Assembly: GCF_902158555.1 (NCBI RefSeq)
Contig: NZ_CABGGS010000007.1
Coordinates: forward strand, 31,157-95,156
Length of the DNA: 64,000 bases
From: Klebsiella spallanzanii
Lineage (GTDB): Bacteria > Pseudomonadota > Gammaproteobacteria > Enterobacterales > Enterobacteriaceae
Reading direction: 5' to 3'
Part shown: one piece after another, positions 19,833 to 28,172 of the stretch
Layout of the letters: each line of letters opens with the position of its first letter
How positions within the stretch are numbered: position 1 is the stretch's first letter
Notes under the pieces: generated by a model
What the model saw: only the letters and a program-made list of their open reading frames with translations
Told to the model about the DNA's origin: nothing
Databases searched by the model: none
Made by a program: the position numbers and the translations under genes

Positions 19833-22313
19833 TCAGAAATGAAGTTCAGTGCGCTGAATCAAATCTTTCTGTAAAGGCTTACCAAGCTCGACGAAATAGG
19901 CGCTATATCCAGCTACGCGAACCAGCATGTCTTTATAATCCTCCGGCTTTTTCTGGGCCGCCCTCATCGTCGCTGAGCTCATAATGTTGAACTGAACGTG
20001 CATTGCCTGCTTCGCGATGTACTCATCAATAAAGCTCACCAGATTGTCGCGCCCTTCGACTCCAGCCACGGCTTCCTGTGGAAACCTGAGGTTCATCAAC
20101 GTACCGTTAGTCGCGAGACTATGGTCGACTTTAGTTAATGAATTCACCAGCGCAGTCGGCCCGCAGATATCATGGGAACCGCCGTCAGTGTGAACTGGCC
20201 CCATATTATCGGAGATAGGTTCGAATTTTTTACGTCCATCGATGGAAGCATTAGTATTCAGGCCCATGCCAACGTTAGCGTTGACCGAGTAAACCCCAGG
20301 GCTAAATTCACCACCGCGAGGCGTTTTTCTGCCGCTGATATGGCGGCAATAGCATTCAAACATGAATTTGAACAGGTTGTCCGCATAGTCGTCGTCATTA
20401 CCGTAGTGGCGCACTTTAGAACTATTGACCAACGCATACAGTTTTTCGTGACCAACCCAGTTATCCTTAACCGCCTGCAGCAGTTGAGCACCGGTATAGC
20501 GCTTCTCATCAAACACCAGTTGCTTGATGGTTGCCAGGCTGTCGGCACAGGTCGCCATACCGGCCGCCTGCGGAGCAATACCGTTGTACTTGGCGCCTCC
20601 TTCGGTCAAATCCTTACCTGAAATCATGCAGTCTTCATAAAAGGCGGAGACATAAGGAACCGGCTTAAGCTCGCGGTGCGCATTGTCGATAATATTCAGA
20701 CTGCTGCACATTTGGTCCGTCCAGTACTCGAACTGTTTATCTACGCTTGCCAAAACGTCTTCAAAGCTCTCATAAGTATCCAGGCTGCCGGTATCCGGCC
20801 CAAGTTGTTCTCCAGTGCTGAGGCTGCGGCCGCCGTTGACGACCATTTCCATCATTTTCGGCGTATTCACATAAGCCGCGTCATGCCAGCCGTACTCTTT
20901 ACCCGCAAGGTCCAGCTCAACGCAGCCAACAACACAGTAATCTCTTGCCTCTTCAAGGGTCATCCCTTTGCGAAGCATTCCCTTAATAGAAGGCGCATCA
21001 TTAAAAAGTTTCGGATGCCCGTAACCGGCGCGAATGCACTCAACGGTCTTTATTTTTAATTCATAAGGCGTATTTTCATGCATACGCACGCACACCCATG
21101 GGTTCATCATTCGCGTATGAGCGGAGCCTTCAAGCATCAGCATCGTCAGGTCGTTGGTTGCATCATTACCATCGCGGTCTACGCCGCCCAGAGTCAGGCT
21201 TTCACCACCAAATCCACGACCATTGCGCACAGCGACGGTACCTTTATCTTTAAGCTTGGTGGGGTTATTCATCTTCACGTACTGAACTTCGATTAATTCG
21301 AGCGCAAATTCTTTAGTTATCGTTTTATTCTTCATGTCCGCCGCGAACCAGGGATATAGCCACTGATCCATACGGCCATAAGAGATAGAGTGGCCATTAC
21401 TTTCGATTTGAATCAGCGTTGTGGCAAAGTTGAACAACTGTAACGCCTGCCAGAACGTCTGCGGTACGCCGCCGGCAATCTGCTGGCAGTTTGACGCCAT
21501 CATTTCAAGCTCTTGCTTTCTCTGCGGGTTCTCTTCTTTCTGTGCATACTCCTTAGCCAAAACGGCATAGCGAGCGATATATTTTTTCGCGGCTTCAAGT
21601 TCGATGATCATTGCGGTATAAAAATCGCGCTTATCACCGTAATCCGGGTCACGCTTACTCAACTTTTCCAGTCCGGCCTTTGCATTTTCAATCAGACCGT
21701 TATACCCCACGGCCATCAGGCGGGCGTAATCTATCGCCAGATGCCCTGCCCCAGCATAGTGGTACAAATTGGTCTGAAATATTTTTTCGCCGACTTCAGA
21801 ACCTTTAGTTTGATCTTTTTCAAGCCGAATATTGATCAAATCATCAACCGTTTTACCTTCCCAGTAGCGGCAAAGTTCGACGATCTCTTTACGCTCTTCC
21901 TCATTGCGGATATAGAACTGATCGTTTGCACGCTCTTCGAAAGGAGAATGCAGGATTTCATTGATAATCCAGCTAACTGAAAACTCCGGATATATCGGTG
22001 ATGCTTTTGCCGGCGCGGCTATTTCACCAAGAATAAGATCTTCGTCATAAATGTATAATTTTGTATTGAGAAGAATATTTTCAAACGCCCTTGCACACTT
22101 CAACTTACGTGGAGCATTTTCATATTTTTTATACGCTTCAGTCACTAGTCTTAATCTTTCAACATCAATATCATAAGGCCTGTCAAGAAACGTCTGACGC
22201 AGTCGGTTTACACGCGGATATGGCGACCAGTCTTCATGGTGAACTTGATAACCAAGGCTGTAGGTTTTATCAAAAGGCTGAGTTCCGGATGCAGTCGTAT
22301 GATTTACTTTCAT
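19833..22313 (-). CDS. hpfG: Glycyl-radical dehydratase, probable DHPS dehydratase HpfG
   Basis: This 826-residue glycyl-radical enzyme carries the radical glycine in RVAGYSAYF (Gly802). The active-site loop is GCVELDLAGKEYGWHDAA, with the thiyl Cys464 and Glu466. Asp478 sits exactly 14 residues after the Cys, as in Clostridium glycerol dehydratase (Cys433, Glu435, Asp447). GHS at 307-309 matches the glycerol-dehydratase His281-Ser282 pair. Keeping this set argues for a dehydratase rather than a C-S or C-N lyase. With the adjacent alcohol dehydrogenase and two sulfonate-type transporters, the best fit is 2,3-dihydroxypropane-1-sulfonate dehydratase (DHPS to 3-sulfopropionaldehyde), the HpfG pathway known in Klebsiella. 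Substrate assignment is inference; family and fold are certain. AGGA lies 8 bases before the ATG. Confidence 0.85.
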   Translation of the reverse strand: MKVNHTTASGTQPFDKTYSLGYQVHHEDWSPYPRVNRLRQTFLDRPYDIDVERLRLVTEAYKKYENAPRKLKCARAFENILLNTKLYIYDEDLILGEIAAPAKASPIYPEFSVSWIINEILHSPFEERANDQFYIRNEEERKEIVELCRYWEGKTVDDLINIRLEKDQTKGSEVGEKIFQTNLYHYAGAGHLAIDYARLMAVGYNGLIENAKAGLEKLSKRDPDYGDKRDFYTAMIIELEAAKKYIARYAVLAKEYAQKEENPQRKQELEMMASNCQQIAGGVPQTFWQALQLFNFATTLIQIESNGHSISYGRMDQWLYPWFAADMKNKTITKEFALELIEVQYVKMNNPTKLKDKGTVAVRNGRGFGGESLTLGGVDRDGNDATNDLTMLMLEGSAHTRMMNPWVCVRMHENTPYELKIKTVECIRAGYGHPKLFNDAPSIKGMLRKGMTLEEARDYCVVGCVELDLAGKEYGWHDAAYVNTPKMMEMVVNGGRSLSTGEQLGPDTGSLDTYESFEDVLASVDKQFEYWTDQMCSSLNIIDNAHRELKPVPYVSAFYEDCMISGKDLTEGGAKYNGIAPQAAGMATCADSLATIKQLVFDEKRYTGAQLLQAVKDNWVGHEKLYALVNSSKVRHYGNDDDYADNLFKFMFECYCRHISGRKTPRGGEFSPGVYSVNANVGMGLNTNASIDGRKKFEPISDNMGPVHTDGGSHDICGPTALVNSLTKVDHSLATNGTLMNLRFPQEAVAGVEGRDNLVSFIDEYIAKQAMHVQFNIMSSATMRAAQKKPEDYKDMLVRVAGYSAYFVELGKPLQKDLIQRTELHF

Positions 22314-22349
22314 AGAAGTAATCCTATTTAAGATTGAAATAAATATTGA

Positions 22350-23306
22350 CTATTTTTCTTTCGTCCCCACCACGCAATGAATGCCGCGTTGGTTAAAATA
22401 TTCGGCAAGCGTCTGTATATGTTTTTGAAACGACCTGCGGTTAACCTTCACATTTTGCATTTTATAAGAAAGGCCTAGCGAGGCGTATTTTTCTTCACCA
22501 AGACGCATAAAACTTAAAAGCTGTAACGTACGAATTTTCCCATTCAACTCATCAAGAATGAAATCAGCGGTAGCTTTTATATTCACCATGTCATCGTTTA
22601 CATTTGGGATAACCGGAATACGCAAAATGATCTCACGCTTTTCATCCGCTAGTTTCTTTAAATTCTTCAGAACCTTATCATTGGATACTTTTGTATATTT
22701 TTTATGAATTTCAGGATCCATATGTTTAATATCTGAAATAATAATGTCGGTATAGGGAAGAACGTTTTGAACCTTTTTCCATGGTACATATAATGATGAT
22801 TCAAGACACGTTTGAATTCCCTCATGTCTACAGGCCTGAAATAACTTCGCAACAAACTCACTCTGCAGTAAAGGCTCGCCGCCGGAAACGGTAACCCCGC
22901 CACCAGATCGTTCATAATAGCCTTTATCTTTGCGGATCTCTTCCATGCACTCTTCTACCGACATGGATTTACCCCATAGCTTAATGGCATCAGAAGGACA
23001 AGCATCGTGGCAAGCAAGGCAATTTGTGCAATCGTGGCGCTCTATTGAAGTCAGTTTGCCACGCGTAAACTTCAACACATTGTCCTGCGGACAGTTCTCT
23101 TCACAGGCCCCACACTTTTTATGTGAAATACATTTTGTTTTATAGACTCCAACCTGTACATACGGCATAAAACTTTCTGGGTTGCTGCACCATTCGCAGC
23201 GTAATGGACATCCTTTAAAAAATAACTCTGTGCGTAATCCTGGCCCATCATGAATAGTAAAACGCTGGATGTTGAAAATAATCCCTACTGGTGGTGATTG
23301 ATTCAT
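22350..23306 (-). CDS. hpfH: Glycyl-radical enzyme activase (radical SAM), probable HpfH
   Basis: The activase abstracts a hydrogen from the glycine of its partner using S-adenosylmethionine. I start it at the third in-frame ATG (23306, MNQSPPVGIIF), because GAGG sits 8 bases upstream; the frame is open from 23348. The product is 318 residues. The radical-SAM motif is GCPLRCEWC (Cys33, Cys37, Cys40). Two ferredoxin-like four-Cys clusters follow (Cys59/65/68/72 and Cys93/96/99/103), typical of activases of glycerol-dehydratase-type enzymes. GGEP lies in VSGGEPLLQ. It is 36 bases upstream of hpfG, so the two are co-transcribed. The partner assignment follows from adjacency. Confidence 0.87.
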   Translation of the reverse strand: MNQSPPVGIIFNIQRFTIHDGPGLRTELFFKGCPLRCEWCSNPESFMPYVQVGVYKTKCISHKKCGACEENCPQDNVLKFTRGKLTSIERHDCTNCLACHDACPSDAIKLWGKSMSVEECMEEIRKDKGYYERSGGGVTVSGGEPLLQSEFVAKLFQACRHEGIQTCLESSLYVPWKKVQNVLPYTDIIISDIKHMDPEIHKKYTKVSNDKVLKNLKKLADEKREIILRIPVIPNVNDDMVNIKATADFILDELNGKIRTLQLLSFMRLGEEKYASLGLSYKMQNVKVNRRSFQKHIQTLAEYFNQRGIHCVVGTKEK

Positions 23307-23385
23307 TCCGCATTCCTCAGCGTTCATCTTAAAATGAAAAATGCACATAACACATAGTTTACATGCATTGTTACTTTAATTTTCA

Positions 23386-23407
23386 ATACCCTATATATGT
23401 AGGGTAT
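23386..23407. promoter_or_regulatory. Palindrome upstream of hpfH
   Basis: ATACCCTA-TATATG-TAGGGTAT is a perfect 8-bp inverted repeat with a 6-base AT spacer, centred about 90 bases before the hpfH start. Its half-site shares the CCCTA/TAGGG core with the two larger repeats at 23425 and 27772. It looks like a dimer-binding operator, plausibly for the cluster's LuxR-type regulator, or a promoter-overlapping repressor site. The binding protein is inferred. Confidence 0.55.
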
Positions 23408-23424
23408 CCAATATGAACGCTATT

Positions 23425-23473
23425 AAAAAGCGGCCGTACTTACTATTTTATATAGGGAGTCCTCCCTATTTTT
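23425..23473 (-). repeat. 49-bp direct repeat, copy 1, with operator-like palindrome (upstream of hpfH)
   Basis: This stretch matches 27772-27820 at 41 of 49 positions without gaps, in the same orientation. It includes the palindrome TAGGGAG-TC-CTCCCTA (23453-23468) and the flanking runs ACTTACTATTT and AAAAAGCGGC. It lies between the LuxR-type gene and hpfH, 119 bases before the hpfH start. The two-base spacer is too short for an RNA hairpin loop, so a protein-binding site is more likely than a terminator. Confidence 0.75.
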
Positions 23474-23487
23474 AATGTTAGCGTTGG

Positions 23488-24591
23488 CTATTTATCCTCA
23501 AACCATTTGTACAATTGAAAACGACTATTAACACCGCATTTGATGTATATGTTTTGTATATGTTTCTTAACAGTATGGTAACTGATGACTAATTCATCAG
23601 CAATCGCCTGATAGGTTAATCCGTTATACATCAGACCGGCAACTTTCTGTTCTGCCTGGGTCAAGGGGAGTTTCACGCCAGAATAATCGCTAACCTTCCG
23701 GTCTTCTTTCTGCGAAATGGTGATCCAATGATAAGTATCAATAATTCCATTCGAATAGTTTTGGTCATAGGTATAAATTTTAAATATATAGTCTTTGATC
23801 ACCCGGGTCTGAACGCGATTCGTCGCCGTGCCCTCATTTTCATTGCCCAGTAAAAAAGGCAGCCAGTTGCACGGATTGGTACTACTAATTTCGTCTGCGA
23901 TCGATGGGCCAAGAATATCCTTTAAATATTCCTGTGCCATTTCATTAGAACTCATGATGTGCATAAAATCATCGGTAATCAGATAAGCTTTCTCACCGGA
24001 GGAGATAATTTCATTCTGAATATTTGAGACAATTTTGGCTTGTTCATGTTTTTTAAAATTTTTATAAGAATTAGCGACGTAGACATATATTTTATTTAAC
24101 ATAGTGATTTCGGAATCAGTAAAATCTCCTTCTGAACAATTTTTAAAAAAAGCAACCTGGATGTAGGCGTTAATACCAAAGGCCATTGTCACACCATAGT
24201 GCTGTTGAAAATTTTCCTCAAGAAAACGGACATAGCCAGAGTGTTCATAATCGATAGAATTAATAATATCTGTAGATTTATACAGCCGGGGTATAACATT
24301 AAAATAGGTGAGCTGATCGGCTACGGCTTCCTGATGAATCACATGTCTGACAACATCATTGGCGATAAATTTGCGGTAAGGGTGTTCTTTACTATCAAGA
24401 TAGATACCATCCCAGTTCACCCAAGAAAGGAACTTCCCGTGAGTATCAAAATACGAAATCAATATTTTTTTGAAACCAAAATTGCGTTCAATTGAATCCA
24501 GTAAAACACTGCTAAAAAATTCCCTCGCGGATATTTGTTGCTCTGCCATTTCCGAAAAAAAATTTAACTGACCAACACTGTCATAGTTCAT
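23488..24591 (-). CDS. LuxR-type transcriptional regulator of the sulfonate cluster
   Basis: This regulator of about 367 residues has a C-terminal LuxR/GerE helix-turn-helix (LTQAEQKVAGLMYNGLTYQAIADELVISYHTVKKHIQNIY). Its long N-terminal part is probably sensory and is not a response-regulator receiver: no phospho-acceptor Asp pattern is evident. I prefer the ATG at 24591, because GGAG lies 7 bases before it; the GTG at 24597 is too close to that site. It sits in the middle of the cluster on the same strand, next to candidate operators, so it probably controls the cluster, perhaps sensing the sulfonate or an intermediate. The gene is AT-rich compared with the chromosomal core. Confidence 0.82.
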   Translation of the reverse strand: MNYDSVGQLNFFSEMAEQQISAREFFSSVLLDSIERNFGFKKILISYFDTHGKFLSWVNWDGIYLDSKEHPYRKFIANDVVRHVIHQEAVADQLTYFNVIPRLYKSTDIINSIDYEHSGYVRFLEENFQQHYGVTMAFGINAYIQVAFFKNCSEGDFTDSEITMLNKIYVYVANSYKNFKKHEQAKIVSNIQNEIISSGEKAYLITDDFMHIMSSNEMAQEYLKDILGPSIADEISSTNPCNWLPFLLGNENEGTATNRVQTRVIKDYIFKIYTYDQNYSNGIIDTYHWITISQKEDRKVSDYSGVKLPLTQAEQKVAGLMYNGLTYQAIADELVISYHTVKKHIQNIYIKCGVNSRFQLYKWFEDK

Positions 24592-24784
24592 GGTCACTCT
24601 CCATTACTTTTATAAATCCGGGCCATTGCTTTGGCTTATAGCATCGGTTTTAGCAAAATATGGTTACCCCTGCAATTTATTTCTATGAGAAAAAGCTGAA
24701 CATTGAGCACGGATCACAATGACTCAGCTTTCCTCACAAACTGGAGAATTTAATTTAAAAATATTTTAAACTTTTAGAAACCTG

Positions 24785-25933
24785 TTATAGCGCCAGTTCA
24801 TACAGTTTAATAATATCATTTAGCGTCGACTGTCGAGGATTAACCAAAATATTACCACTCTTCATCGCATCTTTCGCCATCTCAGGGATCATCTCAGCTT
24901 TAACGCCAACCGCAGAAAGTGAATCTGGAATACCGCAATCCATGTTCAATTTTTTAATTTCATCAATTAACATTTGCGGCTTAAATCCGCGTAACACACC
25001 ATTTCCTTCACGGATATAGTTATAAATGACTTCATAACGCCCAGTATCGGCAAGAGCATTATATTCAATAATTGTCGGCAGGAGGATCGCATTAGCAACA
25101 CCATGCGGTACATGGAAAAAAGCGCTTACCGGATGGCTCATTGCATGTACATTTCCTAACCTTGCCCAGGCAAATGCGATACCCGCAAAATTACTGCCCA
25201 GCATCATATCACATGCCGCAGCCTCATCTTTTCTGTTAGCAATAAAACGCCGCAGGCTACCACCGATCAACTCCATCGCTTTTTCTGCCATCGCATCAGA
25301 AAAAGGTGAGGCGCTGGTTGAAAGATAAGCTTCTAAAGCGTGAATAAGCGCGTCAATACCGCACGCCGCGGCAATATGCGCAGGCGCTGTCATGATCAGC
25401 TCGGGATCCAGAAGTGCGTATTTCGGCAGAATTTCATAACTGATAACCGACAGTTTATAATTTCTACTTTCATCCGTAATAACCGATGATGCCGTGACCT
25501 CACTCCCAGTTCCCGCCGTCGTCGGAATGGCAATCATCGGTACAATAGGTCCGGGAACCTTATTGCTTCCTTCATAATCTGTGATGTTTCCACCGTAATT
25601 AACAAGAACCCCAACGGCCTTCGCAACATCGATCGAGCTACCGCCACCAAGCGCCACAATACTGGTTGCGCCACATTCCTTATAAACTGCAGTAGCTTCA
25701 TTGACGATATCAACGGTAGGATTCGGCATCACTCCAAGCCAGGTGGTAAGACTGATTCCCGCTGAGGTAATAATATCCTGAACTTTTTTTACAACGCCAA
25801 GACTATCAAGACCACGGTCGGAAACCAAAAGTACATTTTCAGAATGGCTTTCTTTTAGAATTTGCGGCAGTTTTTCCAGACAACCGATACCAAACTCAAT
25901 GTTTTGCGGTATTTTAAAATTGAAACTTTTCAT
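24785..25933 (-). CDS. hpfD: Iron-type alcohol dehydrogenase, probable 3-sulfopropionaldehyde reductase HpfD
   Basis: This 382-residue group III (iron-dependent) alcohol dehydrogenase has the NAD motif GGGSSIDVAK (97-105) and the four metal ligands Asp194, His198, His263 and His277. In the DHPS dehydratase pathway the partner enzyme reduces 3-sulfopropionaldehyde to 3-hydroxypropanesulfonate with NADH, regenerating NAD+ in fermentation. That role is inferred from linkage to the glycyl-radical dehydratase; the family alone would fit 1,3-propanediol-type dehydrogenases. I start at the ATG at 25933 (MKSFNFKIPQ), with GGGAAGG just upstream; eight further in-frame codons upstream are unlikely to be used. 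Confidence 0.83.
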   Translation of the reverse strand: MKSFNFKIPQNIEFGIGCLEKLPQILKESHSENVLLVSDRGLDSLGVVKKVQDIITSAGISLTTWLGVMPNPTVDIVNEATAVYKECGATSIVALGGGSSIDVAKAVGVLVNYGGNITDYEGSNKVPGPIVPMIAIPTTAGTGSEVTASSVITDESRNYKLSVISYEILPKYALLDPELIMTAPAHIAAACGIDALIHALEAYLSTSASPFSDAMAEKAMELIGGSLRRFIANRKDEAAACDMMLGSNFAGIAFAWARLGNVHAMSHPVSAFFHVPHGVANAILLPTIIEYNALADTGRYEVIYNYIREGNGVLRGFKPQMLIDEIKKLNMDCGIPDSLSAVGVKAEMIPEMAKDAMKSGNILVNPRQSTLNDIIKLYELAL

Positions 25934-25984
25934 TACCTTCCCTTTTCTTCTAAACAATTAAAAGACATGAACGTCTATTCATTC

Positions 25985-26016
25985 CTCAACCATCGAGAAT
26001 AAATAAGGTGGTTGAG
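25985..26016. repeat. Inverted repeat between the DASS transporter gene and hpfD
   Basis: CTCAACCA and TGGTTGAG form an 8-bp stem with a 16-base AT-rich loop, in the 88-base gap before hpfD. It could be an intercistronic hairpin affecting relative expression. There is no T-run on either side. Confidence 0.45.
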
Positions 26017-26021
26017 TCTAT

Positions 26022-27452
26022 TTATTTCATAAACTCTGAGAGTTGGCTAAATGCAGGCCAGAGCTTCAGGCAGCCGTAACCTACGATAACAACGAATGTG
26101 ATGTGGATGATGGCCATGGCGAATCCGCCCTTAAGCATCTTCCGGGCATCAAGACCATAGGCCACCGGAATTGACCGAATACTAATGGGGAGCATAAATT
26201 CCGCATTAAAGGCCATAACGGTAATCAACCAGTAGGGAATCGGATTTAAACCAAGCTTAGTCGTAAACCCCAGGACAATCGGTAATACCACCGCGGCAGA
26301 AGCGGTAGAGTTCGTTGACTCAGAGACAACGCGCGCCAGTACAGCAAAGACAATAATGGTCAACAACCCACCGTCGAGCGACAATTCAGATATAAGACCC
26401 GCAATCCCGGCGCTTGCCCCAGAATCATTGACCAGTTTTCCTAACGCGAGTCCCCCGCCAAAGAGAATCAGCATTCCCCACATCGTCTCTTTTTGTGCCA
26501 TTTCCCAGGTCAGCATGGGCCCTTTATCAGCGATAGTGAGCACAAAACAGATGCAGCCAAGAATCAGATATAAATGTGCTGGCGCAAGTGCGGGGAAGAT
26601 TGAGGCATACAGCGGGCGGGCGAAAGCACCAAGCAGGCCCAAAAAGAATAAAACGGCACATATCTTCTCATCGCGCGTCATCGGCCCCAGTGCACGATAG
26701 TTTTTATCAAAGTATTCACGCGTTCTATTTAGCGTTTTCACTTTCATCGGGACCAGCAGCATGCAGGCCAGGCTAACGAGGGTAATGATGATATAAAACG
26801 GCGCCATGCGCACCAGCCAGTCAACGTACATAAATTCATGACCAATGTGCTCTTCAAGAATTGAAATAGCCGCAAGGTTCATGGCACCGCCCAGAGGACT
26901 CCCTACTCCACCAATACCTGCACCCCAGCCAATCGCCAGCAAAATGGGTACGGCAGGTTTACAGGACGGAATATCGTCGTACCCTGACGCAGCCAACATG
27001 GCGACAGCAATCGGCGTAAACAACGCGCATACCATAACGTTCGGAAGGATGGTTGAAGCGACAATACTAGCAAGTAACCAGACGGTAATTTGCGACTTCA
27101 TTGAAGGCCCAATAAGGGAAAGGACCCTTAATGCAACCCGACGATCTAAACCAATCGTCGCCCAAGGGATACAAAGCAGACCTGAACCAAAAATAAGGAT
27201 GATGCTATCCGACCAGTACTGAGCCGTAATCCCCCCCATTGGTACAAGATTAAAAAGCGCATTGATTATAATCGGCAGAAGACTGGTTACAGCGATATGA
27301 ACCGGGCGAGTCACCCACCAGAATATCATCCACAGCAAAGTGCCAATCGCCTGTGCGCCTGGGGTTGTCAGGCTATGCGCAAACAGCAAGATGGCAAGAA
27401 TGAAAATGGCGGGGCCGCTCAAAAGACATAGCAATCGTCGAGAGTTATTCAT
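26022..27452 (-). CDS. DASS/SLC13 family anion transporter, probable sulfonate importer
   Basis: This 476-residue inner-membrane carrier of the divalent anion:sodium symporter family (CitT/TtdT-like) has about 11-12 hydrophobic segments. The two conserved substrate-site repeats are visible (GSPLGGAMN in the N-terminal half and SESTNSTASAA in the C-terminal half, corresponding to SNT-type motifs). It is the first gene of the leftward cluster. Inference: uptake of dihydroxypropanesulfonate. The ATG at 27452 (MNNSRRLLCL) is preferred, because AGGGA lies 8 bases before it. Confidence 0.82.
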   Translation of the reverse strand: MNNSRRLLCLLSGPAIFILAILLFAHSLTTPGAQAIGTLLWMIFWWVTRPVHIAVTSLLPIIINALFNLVPMGGITAQYWSDSIILIFGSGLLCIPWATIGLDRRVALRVLSLIGPSMKSQITVWLLASIVASTILPNVMVCALFTPIAVAMLAASGYDDIPSCKPAVPILLAIGWGAGIGGVGSPLGGAMNLAAISILEEHIGHEFMYVDWLVRMAPFYIIITLVSLACMLLVPMKVKTLNRTREYFDKNYRALGPMTRDEKICAVLFFLGLLGAFARPLYASIFPALAPAHLYLILGCICFVLTIADKGPMLTWEMAQKETMWGMLILFGGGLALGKLVNDSGASAGIAGLISELSLDGGLLTIIVFAVLARVVSESTNSTASAAVVLPIVLGFTTKLGLNPIPYWLITVMAFNAEFMLPISIRSIPVAYGLDARKMLKGGFAMAIIHITFVVIVGYGCLKLWPAFSQLSEFMK

Positions 27453-27771
27453 CGCATATTCCCTGTGCATAATTCATCACATACCCCGGCATTTATTATT
27501 TCAGTTATAAGCTAATGGATGCATATTTGTTAAAAACGTAATTTTATTGATGCGAATATTTTCAATAACGTATCAAAATACATATTTCATCTATTTCAAC
27601 AAATTGTGATGAAGGTAGCAAAAACGATTCAGTTATTTTCTAAAAAAAAAGCCAGGTACATCGCCTCATCATGATTTCATCTGAATCATTAGTCTGCATA
27701 TCTCCCCACCCCGACACTTTAAAACAAATTATCCCTTATATATCAAAACCATAACAAAATAAATAGCGCAA

Positions 27772-27820
27772 AAAAAGCGGCTAAACTTACTATTTCCTGT
27801 AGGGAGAACTCCCTATTTTT
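27772..27820 (-). repeat. 49-bp direct repeat, copy 2, with operator-like palindrome (upstream of the DASS gene)
   Basis: This is the second copy of the element at 23425-23473 (41 of 49 identical). It includes TAGGGAG-AA-CTCCCTA at 27800-27815, with the same two-base spacer and orientation. It is about 320 bases upstream of the DASS transporter start. The rest of 27453-27960 is very AT-rich and holds no gene I can support; it presumably contains the promoter of the cluster. Confidence 0.75.
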
Positions 27821-27965
27821 CAATGAATATGCGCTATGTCTCTTATTGAGTACAGAACGATAAGTAAGGACGTTTCCCCTCGAGTATTTATGATAGAAAA
27901 CGGAAATTTAAACCTCTTTGTTGGTGATTGTTTATATATTAAAGAAATATTTGTTACGCAAAACG

Positions 27966-28160
27966 TATAGCGGCGATCAGGATAAGCTATTCCCGGCGAG
28001 TGCCGCCAACCATGCCTTCGCAAAGGTTCACAAGGTATGGGCGTCACAAAATGTGCAGGATAGGCTGGAAACGAAAACGTGGCCGAAATCTGGCCACGTC
28101 TTTTATAAAGAACAGCAGGATGAGGTCATCCCCTGGCTTGATAAGTGGCTCAAGTCCTGA
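27966..28160 (+). pseudogene. 3' remnant of an alpha/beta-hydrolase gene
   Basis: In frame up to a TGA at 28160, this encodes the C-terminal end of a dienelactone-hydrolase-like alpha/beta hydrolase. SGDQDKLFPA carries the expected acid residue, SGHVFY the catalytic histidine, and the piece ends IPWLDKWLKS. The nucleophile half is missing, and the frame upstream is AT-rich with no homology-like content. Base composition changes sharply near 27960, so this looks like the join between inserted DNA and an older gene. The 3' end lies 12 bases from the convergent rluC stop. Confidence 0.65.
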
Positions 28161-28172
28161 GCCTGATGCGGG

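Noticed and set aside
19833..22313. Identity as isethionate sulfite-lyase (IslA) or choline TMA-lyase
   Set aside because: The loop keeps the Asp 14 residues after the active-site Cys in a GWHDAA context, as in diol dehydratases. The cluster has an alcohol dehydrogenase but no acetaldehyde dehydrogenase or microcompartment genes. Not excluded without a tree.
23453..23468. TAGGGAG-N2-CTCCCTA as a Rho-independent terminator of the LuxR-type gene
   Set aside because: A two-base loop cannot close an RNA hairpin cleanly, and the second copy at 27800 is more than 350 bases from any gene end. An operator fits both copies better.
24655..24680. TTACCCCT near the LuxR-type gene as a further operator
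   Set aside because: Only a single half-site is visible with no partner at a fixed spacing, so it cannot be supported.
27820..28047. Open frame on the minus strand between the DASS gene and rluC
   Set aside because: It crosses the composition break near 27960 and runs antisense to the hydrolase remnant, with no recognisable motif.
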